From assembly GCA_030141605.1 (NCBI GenBank), contig JAQGDQ010000549.1, positions 99,794-142,293 of the forward strand: 42,500 bases of DNA. Reading direction: 5' to 3'. Positions 33,493-42,500 of the stretch are shown here, piece after piece. Position numbers and translations under genes: made by a program. Numbering within the stretch: the first letter of the stretch is position 1; each line of letters opens with the position of its first letter. Under the pieces are notes generated by a model. That model was not told the origin of the DNA, ran no database searches, and saw only the letters and a program-made list of their open reading frames with translations. The stretch comes from Tubiluchus corallicola. Taxonomy: Eukaryota; Priapulida; Priapulimorpha; Priapulimorphida; Tubiluchidae.

Positions 33493-33824
33493 AAGCAATC
33501 TCTAGATCTAACGCATTAGACCATTGTCAAAAGAAAGTTGCTGCTTCTACAAAAGTGAAACAAACTCAGTGAACGCTGATGTAGGACAAGAAGAAGCCAA
33601 AATTGGAAAAGGAAATTCTTCTTTCTCGCTTCTCAGTTAAATATCACCTGCTGTTTTAAGCAATCTCTAGATCTAACGCATTAGACCATTGTCCAAAAGT
33701 AACCTCTGCCTGTTGTTGTTTGTACAAAAGTGAAACAAACTCAATGAAGGATGTTGTACGACAAGAAGAGGACAAAATTGGAAAAGTAAACACTTCCTAC
33801 TCGCCTCTCAATTAAACACAAGCA
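33493..33824 (+). repeat. 165-base tandem duplication, two copies
   Basis: AAGCAATCTCTAGATCTAAC followed by GCATTAGACCATTGTC begins at 33493 and 33658. Both copies continue with ACAAAAGTGAAACAAACTCA and GACAAGAAGA.G.CAAAATTG, with moderate divergence. Confidence 0.9.
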
Positions 33825-34046
33825 ACTAATAATCACCTCTAAGACGCCTCTTCTTCATGTCCTCTAAATTGCAAGGTAATTAGAGACTGAAGGAAAGCAA
33901 TTAAGATGCTGTATCATCTGCCTGACATGAGTGGTAATTATGGGTAAACGTGGAGCAGACAGAATTTGACGCAAGGCAGCTGCGAGCTTTGACTAAATCG
34001 TGCTGCTCACTAATTGCTGTTGTCGCTTTCTGTTACGACCACGTGC

Positions 34047-34073
34047 TGTCTTACGAACGAACGAACGAACGAA
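34047..34073 (+). repeat. (CGAA)n microsatellite
   Basis: About six CGAA tetranucleotides in a row. Confidence 0.9.
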
Positions 34074-34179
34074 CAAGTAAACACCCGAACTTGTGAATAC
34101 TTAAAAATAAAGAAATATAGAAACGAACAACCAAAGATTAAAGCAAGACAGGACCCAATCTTAAACTGTAGGTCAAAAC

Positions 34180-34770
34180 AATCTACTATGTAAAATTTTG
34201 AAAGGAAACACTATTTTTCAAAAATGACTTACGTGAAAGAATTATTACCACACAAACACAATTTCACGTTCGTGCCACTAGTTCTTCGCTGTTACATGCA
34301 TTTTGGCATTCGATAGTTAGACGAGCACTAGCGCTTGCATTTCGGAAACGCATTGCACGAAAAACAGGTGCTGTACCGCTCAGTTCAGATGTGTTAGTTT
34401 GTGACGAACTACACACGATCGACAGCTCATACGAGAGCACAACGGTAAATTTGAAATTTGAATTTTTATCTTAAAACTTGCCTAGTTTGAGTACAACACA
34501 CTGAACATCTTACAATAGCACTGTACTTCAATTTTCGCTTTCGTAAACACGTGCAACACGCTCGTGGAATATTTTTGCTATTGAAAATAGTGTTAATTTG
34601 TGACGTCATCAACAGTTGGACTCGCCCCTCCGTAAATTAAGATTTCAATCTGTTATTTAATTATCAGAAACGCTTTTCCAGTATTAATTGTGTTAAAATG
34701 TGTACTTTTTATTGGACTTGAAAATGGGTTAGTATGTGAAAAATCATCCTGTCTTCCTCTAAATAATAAT
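34180..34770 (-). mobile_element. MITE family A, longest copy
   Basis: In reverse orientation it carries all the family A landmarks: CTTGAAAATGGGTTAGTATG and AAAATCATCCTGTC at its right, the CAACACGCTCGTGGAATATTTTTG region in the middle, and TTTTTCAAAAATGACTTACG at its left. It is about 590 bases, with no coding frame. A degenerate terminal inverted repeat at the left edge (around 34183-34205) is plausible. Confidence 0.55.
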
Positions 34771-35526
34771 TACGTTAATTCCAGACTGCATTTAGCTAAA
34801 ATACTTTTGTAGTACAAAATAACGAATATAATGTACATAGTGTAATATTTACAAATCTCCTGTACAACACAGAAAGTTACTATGACAACAGCTATTCATC
34901 ACCTGCCTGCCGCCTCGCCGAATGTATCCAGGGAATAATTGCATTATAATAATTCCATTTCCCCATTTTCCCACGAAACCTAGAATAATGCAATGCTATC
35001 ACGACATAACAGAGATAAAGTGCATGCAATAATGTGTTTGCAGATCTAAATGGTGCGGGGGGGGGGTCTGAATAAGGCTTTGTAGCTAATGGGCCTGTAA
35101 ACTAAAAAGCCTATGACAGGTCTAATACCAAAGTGGTCACGATATGCGCTTAGATATACAAGTTACGCAACAGTAGGGCCTGCGTAGTAAACTGAAGGGG
35201 AGATTTACGTGATACCGCTTGCCATACTGACCATAGCTGACCATACTGGCCATGTCTTTTTGAGGAGACGCAGCCAATCACCATGAAAATACTTCGCTAG
35301 AGAGAGATTGCCAAGTAACTAAATTGACGGAAATGCGACAGCCAGGTAAACAGGAAGGTGTAGTTACCTGTACCTGAAATATTTGCTATGGGGGCAGTAG
35401 TCAAATTTCCCTTCCCAGTCGCTTCCGCACCAGCCTTTATTGTTCTTATGACGAACTTTTACTCACGAAAAGTTAAAATTAGCAAACAAAACTGCATGTG
35501 TAGGTAGAATTCACGTTCCGAGTTGC

Positions 35527-36610
35527 TGAGTTGTAGAGCCTAAATTCTGAATTGTTGTACCGTAGAGCCTAAGTTTTAAATTGTTGTACTGTAGGGCCTA
35601 AATTCTGAATTGTTGTACTGTAGAGCCTAAGTTTTAAATTGTTGTACTGTAGAGCCTAAATGCTAAATTGTTGTACCGTAGAGCCTAAATTCTAAATTGT
35701 TGTACTGTAGAGCCTAAATTCTAAATTGTTGTACCGTAGAGCCTAAATTCTAAATTGTTGTACTGTAGAGCCTAAGTTTTAAATTGTTGTACCGCAGGGC
35801 CTAGATTCTGAATTGTTGTACTGTAGAGCTTAAGTTTTAAATTGTTGTACTGTAAGGCCTAAATTCTGAATTGTTGTACCGTAGAGCCTAAGTTTTAAAT
35901 TGTTGTACTGTAGAGCCTAAGTTTTAAATTGTTGTACTGTAGGGCCTAAATTCTGAATTGTTGTACTGTAGAGCCTAAGTTTTAAATTGTTGTACCGTAG
36001 AGCCTAAATTCTAAATTGTTGTACTGTAGAGCCTAAGTTTTAAATTGTTGTACCGTAGGGCCTAGATTCTGAATTGTTGTACTGTAGAGCTTAAGTTTTA
36101 AATTGTTGTACTGTAAGGCCTAAATTCTGAATTGTTGTACTGTAGAGCCTAAATTCTGAATTGTTGTACCGTAGAGCCTAAGTTTTAAATTGTTGTACTG
36201 TAGGGCCTAAATTCTGAATTGTTGTACTGTAGAGCCTAAGTTTTAAATTGTTGTACTGTAAAGCCTAAATTCTAAATTGTTGTACCGTAGAGCCTAAATT
36301 CTAAATTGTTGTACTGTAGAGCCTAAATTCTAAATTGTTGTACTGTAGAGCCTAAATTCTAAATTGTTGTACCGTAGAGCCTAAATTCTAAATTGTTGTA
36401 CTGTAGAGCCTAAATTCTGAATTGGTGCACCGTAGAGCCTAAGTTTTAGATTGTTGTACTGTAGAGCCTAAATTCTAAATTGTTGTACTGTAGGGCATAA
36501 GCTCTAAATTGTTGTACTGTAGAGCCTAAATTCTAAATTGTTGTACTGTAGAGCCTAAGCTCTAAATTGTTGTACTGCGCAACGTAATTTCTAAGTTGTT
36601 CTATTGTAGA
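35527..36610 (+). repeat. Minisatellite, 29-bp unit, about 37 copies, with 261-base higher-order repeat
   Basis: The unit reads ATTGTTGTACTGTAGAGCCT followed by AAATTCTAA or AAGTTTTAA. The rare word CTAGATTCTG recurs at 35801 and 36062, exactly nine units apart, with the same neighbouring variants, showing block duplication. Units degrade towards the right end. Confidence 0.95.
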
Positions 36611-36868
36611 TCATCGCTCCCCTTCTGGCGGATTACGACAAATTAAACAGAAATATTCGCATATTGTAAATAACTTGTTTACAATGATCACTTGTAATAA
36701 ATTGGCAAAGATCAGAGTAAATCTTACCGACCGATTTGAACTTCAAGCTCTGCCCTAAACCTCAGTCTAAGGTATACCTCACGTGTTTACACGAAATCTT
36801 ACAAGTTGCTTTTAGGTTAATGTAAGCAACAGCAAACATCGTGGAGAAAGTTCGCCGCCTGTCATGAA

Positions 36869-37232
36869 CCAGATGAAAATCTGCTCCCTGGTTACATATA
36901 AAGCGCCACCTACATGAGATACAAGGTGGAGCAAGGTCAGAAGTCTGCTCCCTGATTACATATAAAACATTGTGAAGCAAGGTCAGAAGTCTGCTCCCTG
37001 ATTACATATAAAACATTGTGAAGCAAGGTCAGAAGTCTGCTCCCTGATTACATAGAAAACAAGGTGAAGCAAGGTCAGAAGTCTGTTCCCTGGTTACATA
37101 TAAGACAAGGTGAAGCAAGGTCAGAAGTCTGCTCCCTGGTTATATATAAAACAAGATGAAGCAAGGTCATAAGGCTGCTCCCTCGTTACATATAAAGCGC
37201 CACCTACATGAGATACAAGGTGAAAAAAATCA
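36869..37232 (+). repeat. 46-bp tandem repeat bounded by a matching flanking motif
   Basis: AAGCAAGGTCAGAAGTCTGC followed by TCCCTGATTACATATAAAAC recurs about seven times. The sequence ATAAAGCGCCACCTACATGA followed by GATACAAGGTG appears in both the first (36898) and last (37190) units, so the short 46-bp form seems to have expanded inside a longer 58-60-base unit. Confidence 0.9.
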
Positions 37233-39300
37233 CAAGACACAATCACTTGGTTTATAAGAATAAATAATAAATTAATCAATCAATCAATCACTATTTGAAT
37301 AATTAAAATGCACAGCATGCAATAACATACAAGACGCACACAGAATATACTCCTAAACCACAATCAGCAGCAGCAGCACAAAAATGTGACCAATCATTAC
37401 TACGCGCACAGACGTCTCAAATATAATGGTAAACATATGATAACTGTTTGTGGCGTGTTAAACAGAAAGTGACGAGGAAAAGAAACAACCAATTACGTGT
37501 TATCACGTTGACAGAGAAGAAAGAGAGATTTCCAATTTACTTGGCTTAAATTTATGCTGTTAGCTTTGTTAAATTTATTATGTTACAAATTTAATAACAT
37601 AAATTTATTTATTGAATTTAACTTTTATTTTGGAACTTGCAACACTGTCCTTTTTGTTTCACAGAAGATTAGTTCCTCAAATGCACATCATGACGCTGCG
37701 TACAATGAATGCAAGCAGAATTACGCGGGTGCCCGCTAAATCCAAACCCTATTGAATCAAACTAAGTGAAACATGGTGAACAAAACAAATGTAGATTATA
37801 GATGGCTCCCCAGTCGAAACGTGCCATTTTCTTGTAATTATTTCCCAGGACTCAGTAAGTGAATAATGAATGTTGCCTTTCTAACATATTGCATTATCTT
37901 CGCACCGAATTTTTTCGGTTTTTCGTCATTCAGACGGACAAGAATTCATCACGGGAGCAACAATTGCGAGTGTCTGTCATTCTGTTATTTGGCCTTTTTT
38001 CACAGCATTTCAGCAAGACTTTATACACCCTGGAAGGAGGAAGGTTTTGAATGTAGCGAGACGCGGTAGGTCTGCAAAGATGAACCTCCACCGTCATAGG
38101 CCTAGCGTAAGTTGAAAAATACTTGTCAATATTTCCGGTCTTGCCAAGCTCATCTTCCAACCCAGCGTGCATCCATCCAGTTTAACTTTGAATAGGCATG
38201 CTTAACTTTTACGACTACTTTGACTATGTCCTGATTATTTATTAATTTTGATTGTTTACTTATTTATTATTTATATATAAATATTGTTTACATTACATTA
38301 TTTATTTATTAATTTATTTCACATCTTAATATAATTTTTATTTTACTACTGTTTGAAAAAATTATAACCATTTGGCTAGCACAGAAAACCAAAGGTGCTA
38401 CACATGGGAATTGAACCCACTGCCTTCCAATGTTCTTTTTGCGGTCAAACTACTACTTCTGCCCATTCGTACCCCATAGTGGCACAATACTGTCTTGGCC
38501 TTATTTATATTCACTTCAAGAATACTAAGCTTCTAGTGCAGTTTTATTTACGAACAATTACGATTGTTTATTTTTCCTAACCTTAGCTGCTTAGTGACTA
38601 CAATGCACTAATTAATCAACAGCGACCTCTCGCCTCAAGGTTTACAAAAAATAAAGCAACTGTTTGCAACGCCAGTCAAGGTCTTAGAGCTGCGCGAATT
38701 GTGAAAATGCGCTTCCGCCCTACTTTGGAAAAAAATGTCTTCGCCATAAAAAAACTTCTTATTTTATGGTAAAGCGCGTTAATGCGTTGATGTATATTCT
38801 TATTTCGGTTTATTATCAAAGCACCCTCGGGCCTTTGGTGCAGGGATAGTTTAAAAGCCACAAAAATAGACACAATTCTCACCGAAAATCCCAAGCGATG
38901 AAAAAAATCAATACATCGTCTTGCTTAGAATAACAAACAAAACCAGACCTGCTGGCTCTTCTTAGTACGAAAATTGATTTTTTATCGATTATTGAGAGAT
39001 GTGAGGCGTTTTTGTTTAGCAATTTCGATAATTTTCTGCGGAAATCTACGAAAAGAACCGAAAATGGCTCATTTAAAATCAAAATCATAAAAAAAACATT
39101 TAAAAAATCATAAAACGATTTAATATCGACTTTTCCCTCCGAAATTTTAAAAATTTCAGGCATTTAAACAGTTTATTACTACAACCAGGGGTAATTATTC
39201 CTGGTAAGCTCTCCATTATGTCCCGGGGCTCCGGATGTCAGACACGCTCAATTTTCTGCAAAGAGGCCTACGCTTCGAAACATCACATTGTAAGTTTACG
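37233..39300. other. AT-rich stretch with no supported gene
   Basis: It contains a CAATCAATCAATCA run near 37274, TTTA-rich DNA at 38230-38340, and several short frames (for example 37930-38172 minus) without domains. Only the weak SINE-like fragment at 38.4 kb is called separately. Confidence 0.4.
38340..38480 (-). mobile_element. Possible tRNA-derived SINE fragment
   Basis: On the minus strand GGTTCAATTCCC resembles a pol III B box, followed by a GCACCTTTGGTTTTC stretch. No convincing A box is visible at the expected distance. It may be an old SINE remnant or chance. Confidence 0.25.
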
Positions 39301-39311
39301 ACCTTCCGGAA

Positions 39312-39575
39312 GTGAAGATAAGCGGTATTACAATTATGAAAGAGAACATTTTAAAGCTAGCTCCAGCTCACGACGACAAAATCGGATTAATTAGAAAGAG
39401 AATTGTTTCTACGAAACCTCGAAACACCTGTGAGAAAGATCTTTTACCTTTCATTAGACATTTAGAATTCCATTCACGTGTTAAGGCAGTTAATAACATC
39501 AATACCTTGACTCTAGCAGCGATCGTGTGTTATCGTAAGCGTGAGTCCCTCTTTTTGGATATTGGACCCGGGTAG
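39312..39575 (+). CDS. Unrecognised open frame of 87 codons
   Basis: The frame starts at 39312 and encodes a basic peptide with no low-complexity bias, in a non-repetitive stretch between AT-rich DNA and the LINE remnant. No domain, signal peptide or splice site pair convinced me. It may be part of an older mobile-element ORF given the LINE tail some 380 bases downstream, but no motif shows this. Confidence 0.12.
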   Translation: MKISGITIMKENILKLAPAHDDKIGLIRKRIVSTKPRNTCEKDLLPFIRHLEFHSRVKAVNNINTLTLAAIVCYRKRESLFLDIGPG

Positions 39576-39954
39576 AAACCTTTGAACGTAATTACTGATC
39601 AGAGAAAGCGCACCGTGTTTGGTATATAAACAGAAGTTCTGCAATTTGCAATAGGTTTAGTACGTAACGTCTATGGTCAGTTGGTTACAGAAGAATTCAT
39701 TGCTTTTCGGTGTAGCGCTGCTCCACTGCTAGAGTTTATTCCGCGCGATATGAAAAGCTTGGAGCAAATTATCTACAACATTAATGATATTGTCTTCTTC
39801 ATATTTTTACTATCCTGAAATCAGATTGAGCAAGTTTGGTGTCTACACGGGCGTGCCAGTAACACAGACACTTACTTCTGACTGTTCTGCCTTTTCTTAA
39901 AATAATACAGCGTGAAAAAGTATTAATGAAAGCTTTTTTTATTTATTTATTTGT

Positions 39955-40290
39955 TAGGAATTTTGGAGCACCAAAATCAGAAGACTAAGATGGGTAGGAC
40001 ATTTAATGAGTTTGCCAGAAACAACACCAGTAAGACTAGCATTAAACCGAACCAAAGAGGACCTTTGGAGCACTAAAATCAAAATGAGAAGACTAAGACG
40101 GGTAGGACATTTAATGACATTGCTAGAAACAACACCAATAAGATTAGCATTAAATGAGGCACTGAAACCTGCTAAACCATCTCCAGGCAAAACCAAAAAC
40201 AACCTGGATATCAAGAATTAATAAAGATTCACAACAGCTTAAGACCAAACCTAACAATAGCATCACAGGAACTGAAAAATTTTAGTTGCA
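39955..40290 (+). pseudogene. Second LINE reverse-transcriptase C-terminal remnant, internally duplicated
   Basis: The plus strand encodes RRLRRVGHLMTLLETTP-like and KPAKPSPGKTK-like blocks, the same conserved tail as the remnant near 32.4 kb. A segment of about 102 bases carrying the RW.GH block occurs twice (starting near 39963 and 40064). A frame shift near 40205 joins to TWISRINKD, the usual continuation after GRPK in this protein type, and the frame then runs to a TAG near 40285. No RT core is present. It is in the opposite orientation to the 32.4-kb copy. Confidence 0.65.
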
Positions 40291-40612
40291 GCAGGAAACA
40301 TCGGGGGGGGGGGAGCTCTAGTAAAGGATAGAGGCTCTATGTCTACAATAGATATTTAGAGAAACAGAAGAAGAAAAAATATCTATAATAGTCCAATAGA
40401 TTTTCGGGAAATTATAACAATTGTATGACAACGACGAATAGTAGTAGACAATAAAGTACTACTAAAATCATAAGCCTAAATGTTCGTGTTTTTCAGACGA
40501 AATTCTGATTATCACCGCGAGAATGATTCACTATCAGTGTTGCGCAATTTTGTGAATTTTCGCGAATTTCGCCGATACGACAACATGAGAAAAAAAAATC
40601 AATAAATTTTTA

Positions 40613-40618
40613 ACTCAC
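40613..40618 (-). promoter_or_regulatory. 5' splice donor of the neuregulin-like exon
   Basis: On the minus strand the exon end reads TGTG followed by GTGAGT, a full match to the donor core. It interrupts the reading frame after one base of a codon. The open frame would otherwise run only six more residues to a stop, so the conserved domain ends precisely at the splice site. The matching acceptor was not identified with certainty. Confidence 0.8.
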
Positions 40619-41048
40619 CACACGCTCCCTCCGCACAGATGACTTTTTTCAACGCCTTTTTATTCCTTCTATTGGCCGAAACTGGAGGCGCAAACAAGGT
40701 GAAAACCCTTTCCTCGGTCGTGCTGTTGAGAAATAATATCAATTTTTGTTTTGCCTGCCAGCGAACACTACACGGACCATCTTGATCTGCTTTTACTTGA
40801 ATTTTTCGCAGAGTAATGTGCTTTTCCGGCTTTTCTTTATGCACAGTTTTCACACGTATGTGAGCGAGATTATTAACAGGTGCTGGCTTCCTTAAAACGA
40901 CGCCTTCGACGGTGATTTCTGATAAATACGCCAAGGAGCCGGCGTCTTTGTACTGCGTGTGACACGTTTCAACTTGAGCGCAGAAACAAATGAAAATTAA
41001 CAGGTAAAAACTGATGAAAATGATCTGTTGAGTGCGTCTCACTGTCAT
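40619..41048 (-). CDS. First coding exon of a neuregulin-like growth factor (type II/NRG2-style N-terminus)
   Basis: The exon encodes the N-terminal part of a secreted or membrane-anchored EGF-family ligand; neuregulins signal through ErbB receptors. It holds 143 codons plus one base. Residues 1-8 are basic/polar, 9-23 a hydrophobic signal core, and cleavage is likely near A24-Q25. The mature part has four cysteines (C29, C93, C138, C143) and one N-glycosylation sequon (N108-S-T). Blocks match vertebrate GGF2/NRG2 in order: first Cys, then SLAY...VEGVV (38-51), a valine-rich strand, GPC (91-93), a LILFL strand (103-107) aligning with the vertebrate YIFFLEP strand, VF..FAP (115-121), and KK..K.IC near the end. 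ATG at 41048 is chosen because its context is good (A at -3) and the hydrophobic segment follows; the longer frame to 41087 begins with GTG. The reading frame meets GTGAGT after one base of a codon (phase 1), normal for extracellular modules and for joining an Ig exon. The Ig, EGF and transmembrane exons are not recognised here and should lie to the left. The vertebrate region is often called kringle-like; an NTR-like fold is my inference. Confidence 0.85.
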
Positions 41049-41119
41049 CTTGTCACTCTGCCCGTCTGACCACAGATAAACACACACTTTTCAAGACCTA
41101 ACCTCCACGCAATTGCCAT
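41045..41119 (-). CDS. Upstream ORF of 24 codons ending on the neuregulin-like start (ATGA overlap)
   Basis: A minus-strand ATG at 41119 opens a 24-codon frame whose TGA stop (41047-41045) overlaps the main ATG (41048-41046). If it lies in the 5' leader, such a uORF would lower translation of the main frame or make it depend on reinitiation. Whether it is in the mRNA depends on the start site: the TATA-like element at 41142-41149 would put transcription start close to this ATG. The peptide itself shows no recognised domain. Confidence 0.45.
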   Translation of the reverse strand: MAIAWRLGLEKCVFICGQTGRVTR

Positions 41120-41141
41120 AATCCACGACCGACTGAGGCAT

Positions 41142-41193
41142 ATTATATAGAACCGTTACTATAATACGCCGGCTGCGGTCGTGACGTCACGTG
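41142..41193 (-). promoter_or_regulatory. Putative promoter: TATA-like element with overlapping CRE and E-box
   Basis: Upstream of the neuregulin-like exon the minus strand has CTATATAATA (41141-41150). About 35 bases further upstream is TGACGTCA (41182-41189), a perfect CRE palindrome, overlapping CACGTG (41188-41193), a perfect E-box. The stretch to about 41280 is locally rich in CpG and GC, unlike the AT-rich background, as expected for a promoter. CREs bind CREB/ATF and CACGTG binds bHLH proteins such as USF, MYC or CLOCK. The arrangement is seen directly; use as a promoter is inferred from position. Confidence 0.5.
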
Positions 41194-41539
41194 CGACGTG
41201 CGCGCGCAGCTTACACTCGCCACGCAATCAGCCCACGCCGCCCAGCGGCAGCGATGAGAGACGAGTGTCAGAACCGGCGTGTTCGATTTAGGGAAGTGAT
41301 TCAGCGGGTATTTTAAGCGGGTTTGAGAGTTTATTTTGATTTCCTCCCTTCCGAAAAAAGGCATGCGATTAACACGTTGTGCTGGGATGTGATGAGAGAT
41401 GGGGTTTTGCTCATCAAGGTTTGATGCAGTGCAGGGTTCACGGTAAAAGTAGGTGGTTGTACTAAGAATCAGTGCCAGACGAACATAAAAAAATTGGATA
41501 AAATCATACCTTATATATCTTCATGTTCGAAAAGTAAAG

Positions 41540-41726
41540 TGAATCATACTTGACAAATAAGCTTTAACTTTTTCATACAATTCGGTGCACACTGGAATAC
41601 AACATTCAATATGTTCTTTTGTATTATTCTTGTATTTTTTTTTTTTTTGTATTCTTGTAATTACATTTTTTGCAAAGGTACATTGTTGTATTTCTGAAAA
41701 TAAACCTGAATTGAATTGAATTGAGT
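41540..41726 (+). mobile_element. Probable 3' tail of an L2/CR1-like retrotransposon
   Basis: The stretch ends with AATAAA followed by tandem TGAAT/TTGAA units (41707-41724), the pattern of short tandem 3' ends typical of L2-like non-LTR elements. A T-rich run (41633-41650) lies within it. No coding part remains. It sits about 490 bases upstream of the neuregulin-like start codon. Confidence 0.45.
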
Positions 41727-42400
41727 AGCCATGGATGATTGTGTCGAAACAAGTAGTAAATTAGCAAAGCTACGCCTGTAATTCAATGCAATTCAATATT
41801 TTCGTATTTTCCCGATATTTTATTTGCTGATTTTTATGTAAGATGAGCCATTGGACCAGCAGGTGAGTCTCACTATGAGCCATTGTACCGGCACGGGTGT
41901 CTCATTTCTGCTAGCAAAGGACAGAAACGATAAACAACAGTGCAGAAAAACTTCTTACGTCAAAGTATTATTCAAATGCCATGACGTAGTTTTTACAATA
42001 ATTACGCAATAATAATAATAATAATTGCAATGATTTCACAATAATTTTAAGAGTGATTCACTTGGGAGGGTTTGAATTTCAACGGTTTGCCCTTCTCAAG
42101 GCGTGACTGGGAACATCTGATTCATAACTGCAAAAACTCATCACTGAGACCCATTATGATCACGCAATGTTGAAATTACCATCAAGGCCACTGCAGCTGT
42201 TTAAGTAGCTAATTATAGGGGCTAACGAGTTAAGACGGAAAAGTGGGATAAAGTCCTGTTTAGAGTTAACTAAGGGTAGCTTTAGGATAAAGATTTATGG
42301 GCACTGACTTGATGGTCAGTTGGTTTGTCGCTACCCTTTTTCCTGCACCCCTGGCACTTTCTTTTTTATCATATCTACATAATATATAGAAATAAAAAGA

Positions 42401-42422
42401 AATATATATATATATATATTTA

Positions 42423-42500
<78 letters not shown>
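42401..42500 (+). repeat. (TA)n then (TTA)n microsatellite, runs off the window
   Basis: ATATATAT at 42402-42420 followed by at least 25 TTA/ATT triplets to the last base. The region 41730-42400 before it holds no supported gene, apart from a short (AAT)n at 42007-42024. Confidence 0.95.

Noticed and set aside
36762-36980. 72-codon minus-strand frame with Cys residues as a possible Ig exon of the neuregulin-like gene
   Set aside because: It overlaps the 46-bp tandem repeat and lacks the Cys-Trp-Cys spacing of an Ig domain.
41049-41087. N-terminal extension of the neuregulin-like frame to 41087
   Set aside because: The codon at 41087 is GTG, not ATG, and the extension would put polar residues before the signal peptide. 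ATG at 41048 has a good context and starts the signal sequence.

Overview
This window looks like eukaryotic (animal) genomic DNA. It is AT-rich, has no dense array of genes, and is packed with microsatellites, minisatellites, small non-autonomous transposons, a tRNA-derived SINE and decayed non-LTR retrotransposon tails. I cannot name the species. The only protein-coding unit I recognise with confidence is a first coding exon on the minus strand near the right edge (40619-41048). It encodes a signal peptide plus a four-cysteine domain that matches, block by block, the N-terminal region of neuregulin-1 type II (GGF2-like) and neuregulin-2. That points to a deuterostome or another bilaterian with a neuregulin-type EGF-family ligand. 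The density of minisatellites and the lack of vertebrate-style Alu/L1 repeats fit a marine invertebrate or early-branching chordate. This placement is inference.

The exon ends in a strong phase-1 splice donor, and transcription runs leftward. Most or all of positions 1-40600 could therefore be the first intron (or introns) of this gene, which would explain why 40 kb shows almost no coding sequence. Upstream of the exon is a short GC-rich, CpG-containing stretch with a TATA-like element and overlapping CRE and E-box sites (41142-41193). A 24-codon upstream ORF ends exactly on the main start codon in an ATGA overlap.

Layout, left to right. 0-1.9 kb: unique sequence with a repeat fragment. 1.95-3.46 kb: 44-bp minisatellite. 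4.9-5.6 kb: compound CAT/CAC/CAA repeat. 6.1-6.9 kb: dispersed element carrying a 26-bp tandem. 7.1-9.0 kb: a long purine tract, a GAT/AAT block, then a pyrimidine tract. 9.4-9.6 kb: possible conserved non-coding element. 9.8-14.3 kb: a nest of small transposons (MITEs, a foldback element with an insertion, a SINE, a piggyBac-like MITE). 16.0-17.0 kb: two adjoining arrays (33-bp and 34-bp units), each unit an imperfect palindrome. 17.4-19.3 kb: more tandem repeats. 20-22.5 kb: dispersed repeats carrying NRF1-like palindromes. 23.2-23.7 kb: GA-rich repeat. 23.8-24.0 kb: a possible minus-strand exon of unknown family. 27.8-29.6 kb: two copies of the dispersed element in inverted orientation. 30.5-32.3 kb: 71-bp satellite abutting a decayed LINE C-terminus. 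34.2-34.8 kb: a further MITE copy. 35.5-37.2 kb: 29-bp and 46-bp arrays. 39.9-40.3 kb: a second LINE C-terminal remnant. 40.6-41.2 kb: neuregulin-like exon and promoter. 41.5-41.7 kb: retrotransposon 3' tail. 42.4-42.5 kb: TTA microsatellite running off the window.

No operons, CRISPR arrays, rRNA genes or functional tRNA genes are seen. Most long open frames in the window are by-products of simple repeats (GA, GAT, AAT, CAT and tandem units that lack stops). The repeat families were matched by eye, so their edges are approximate.
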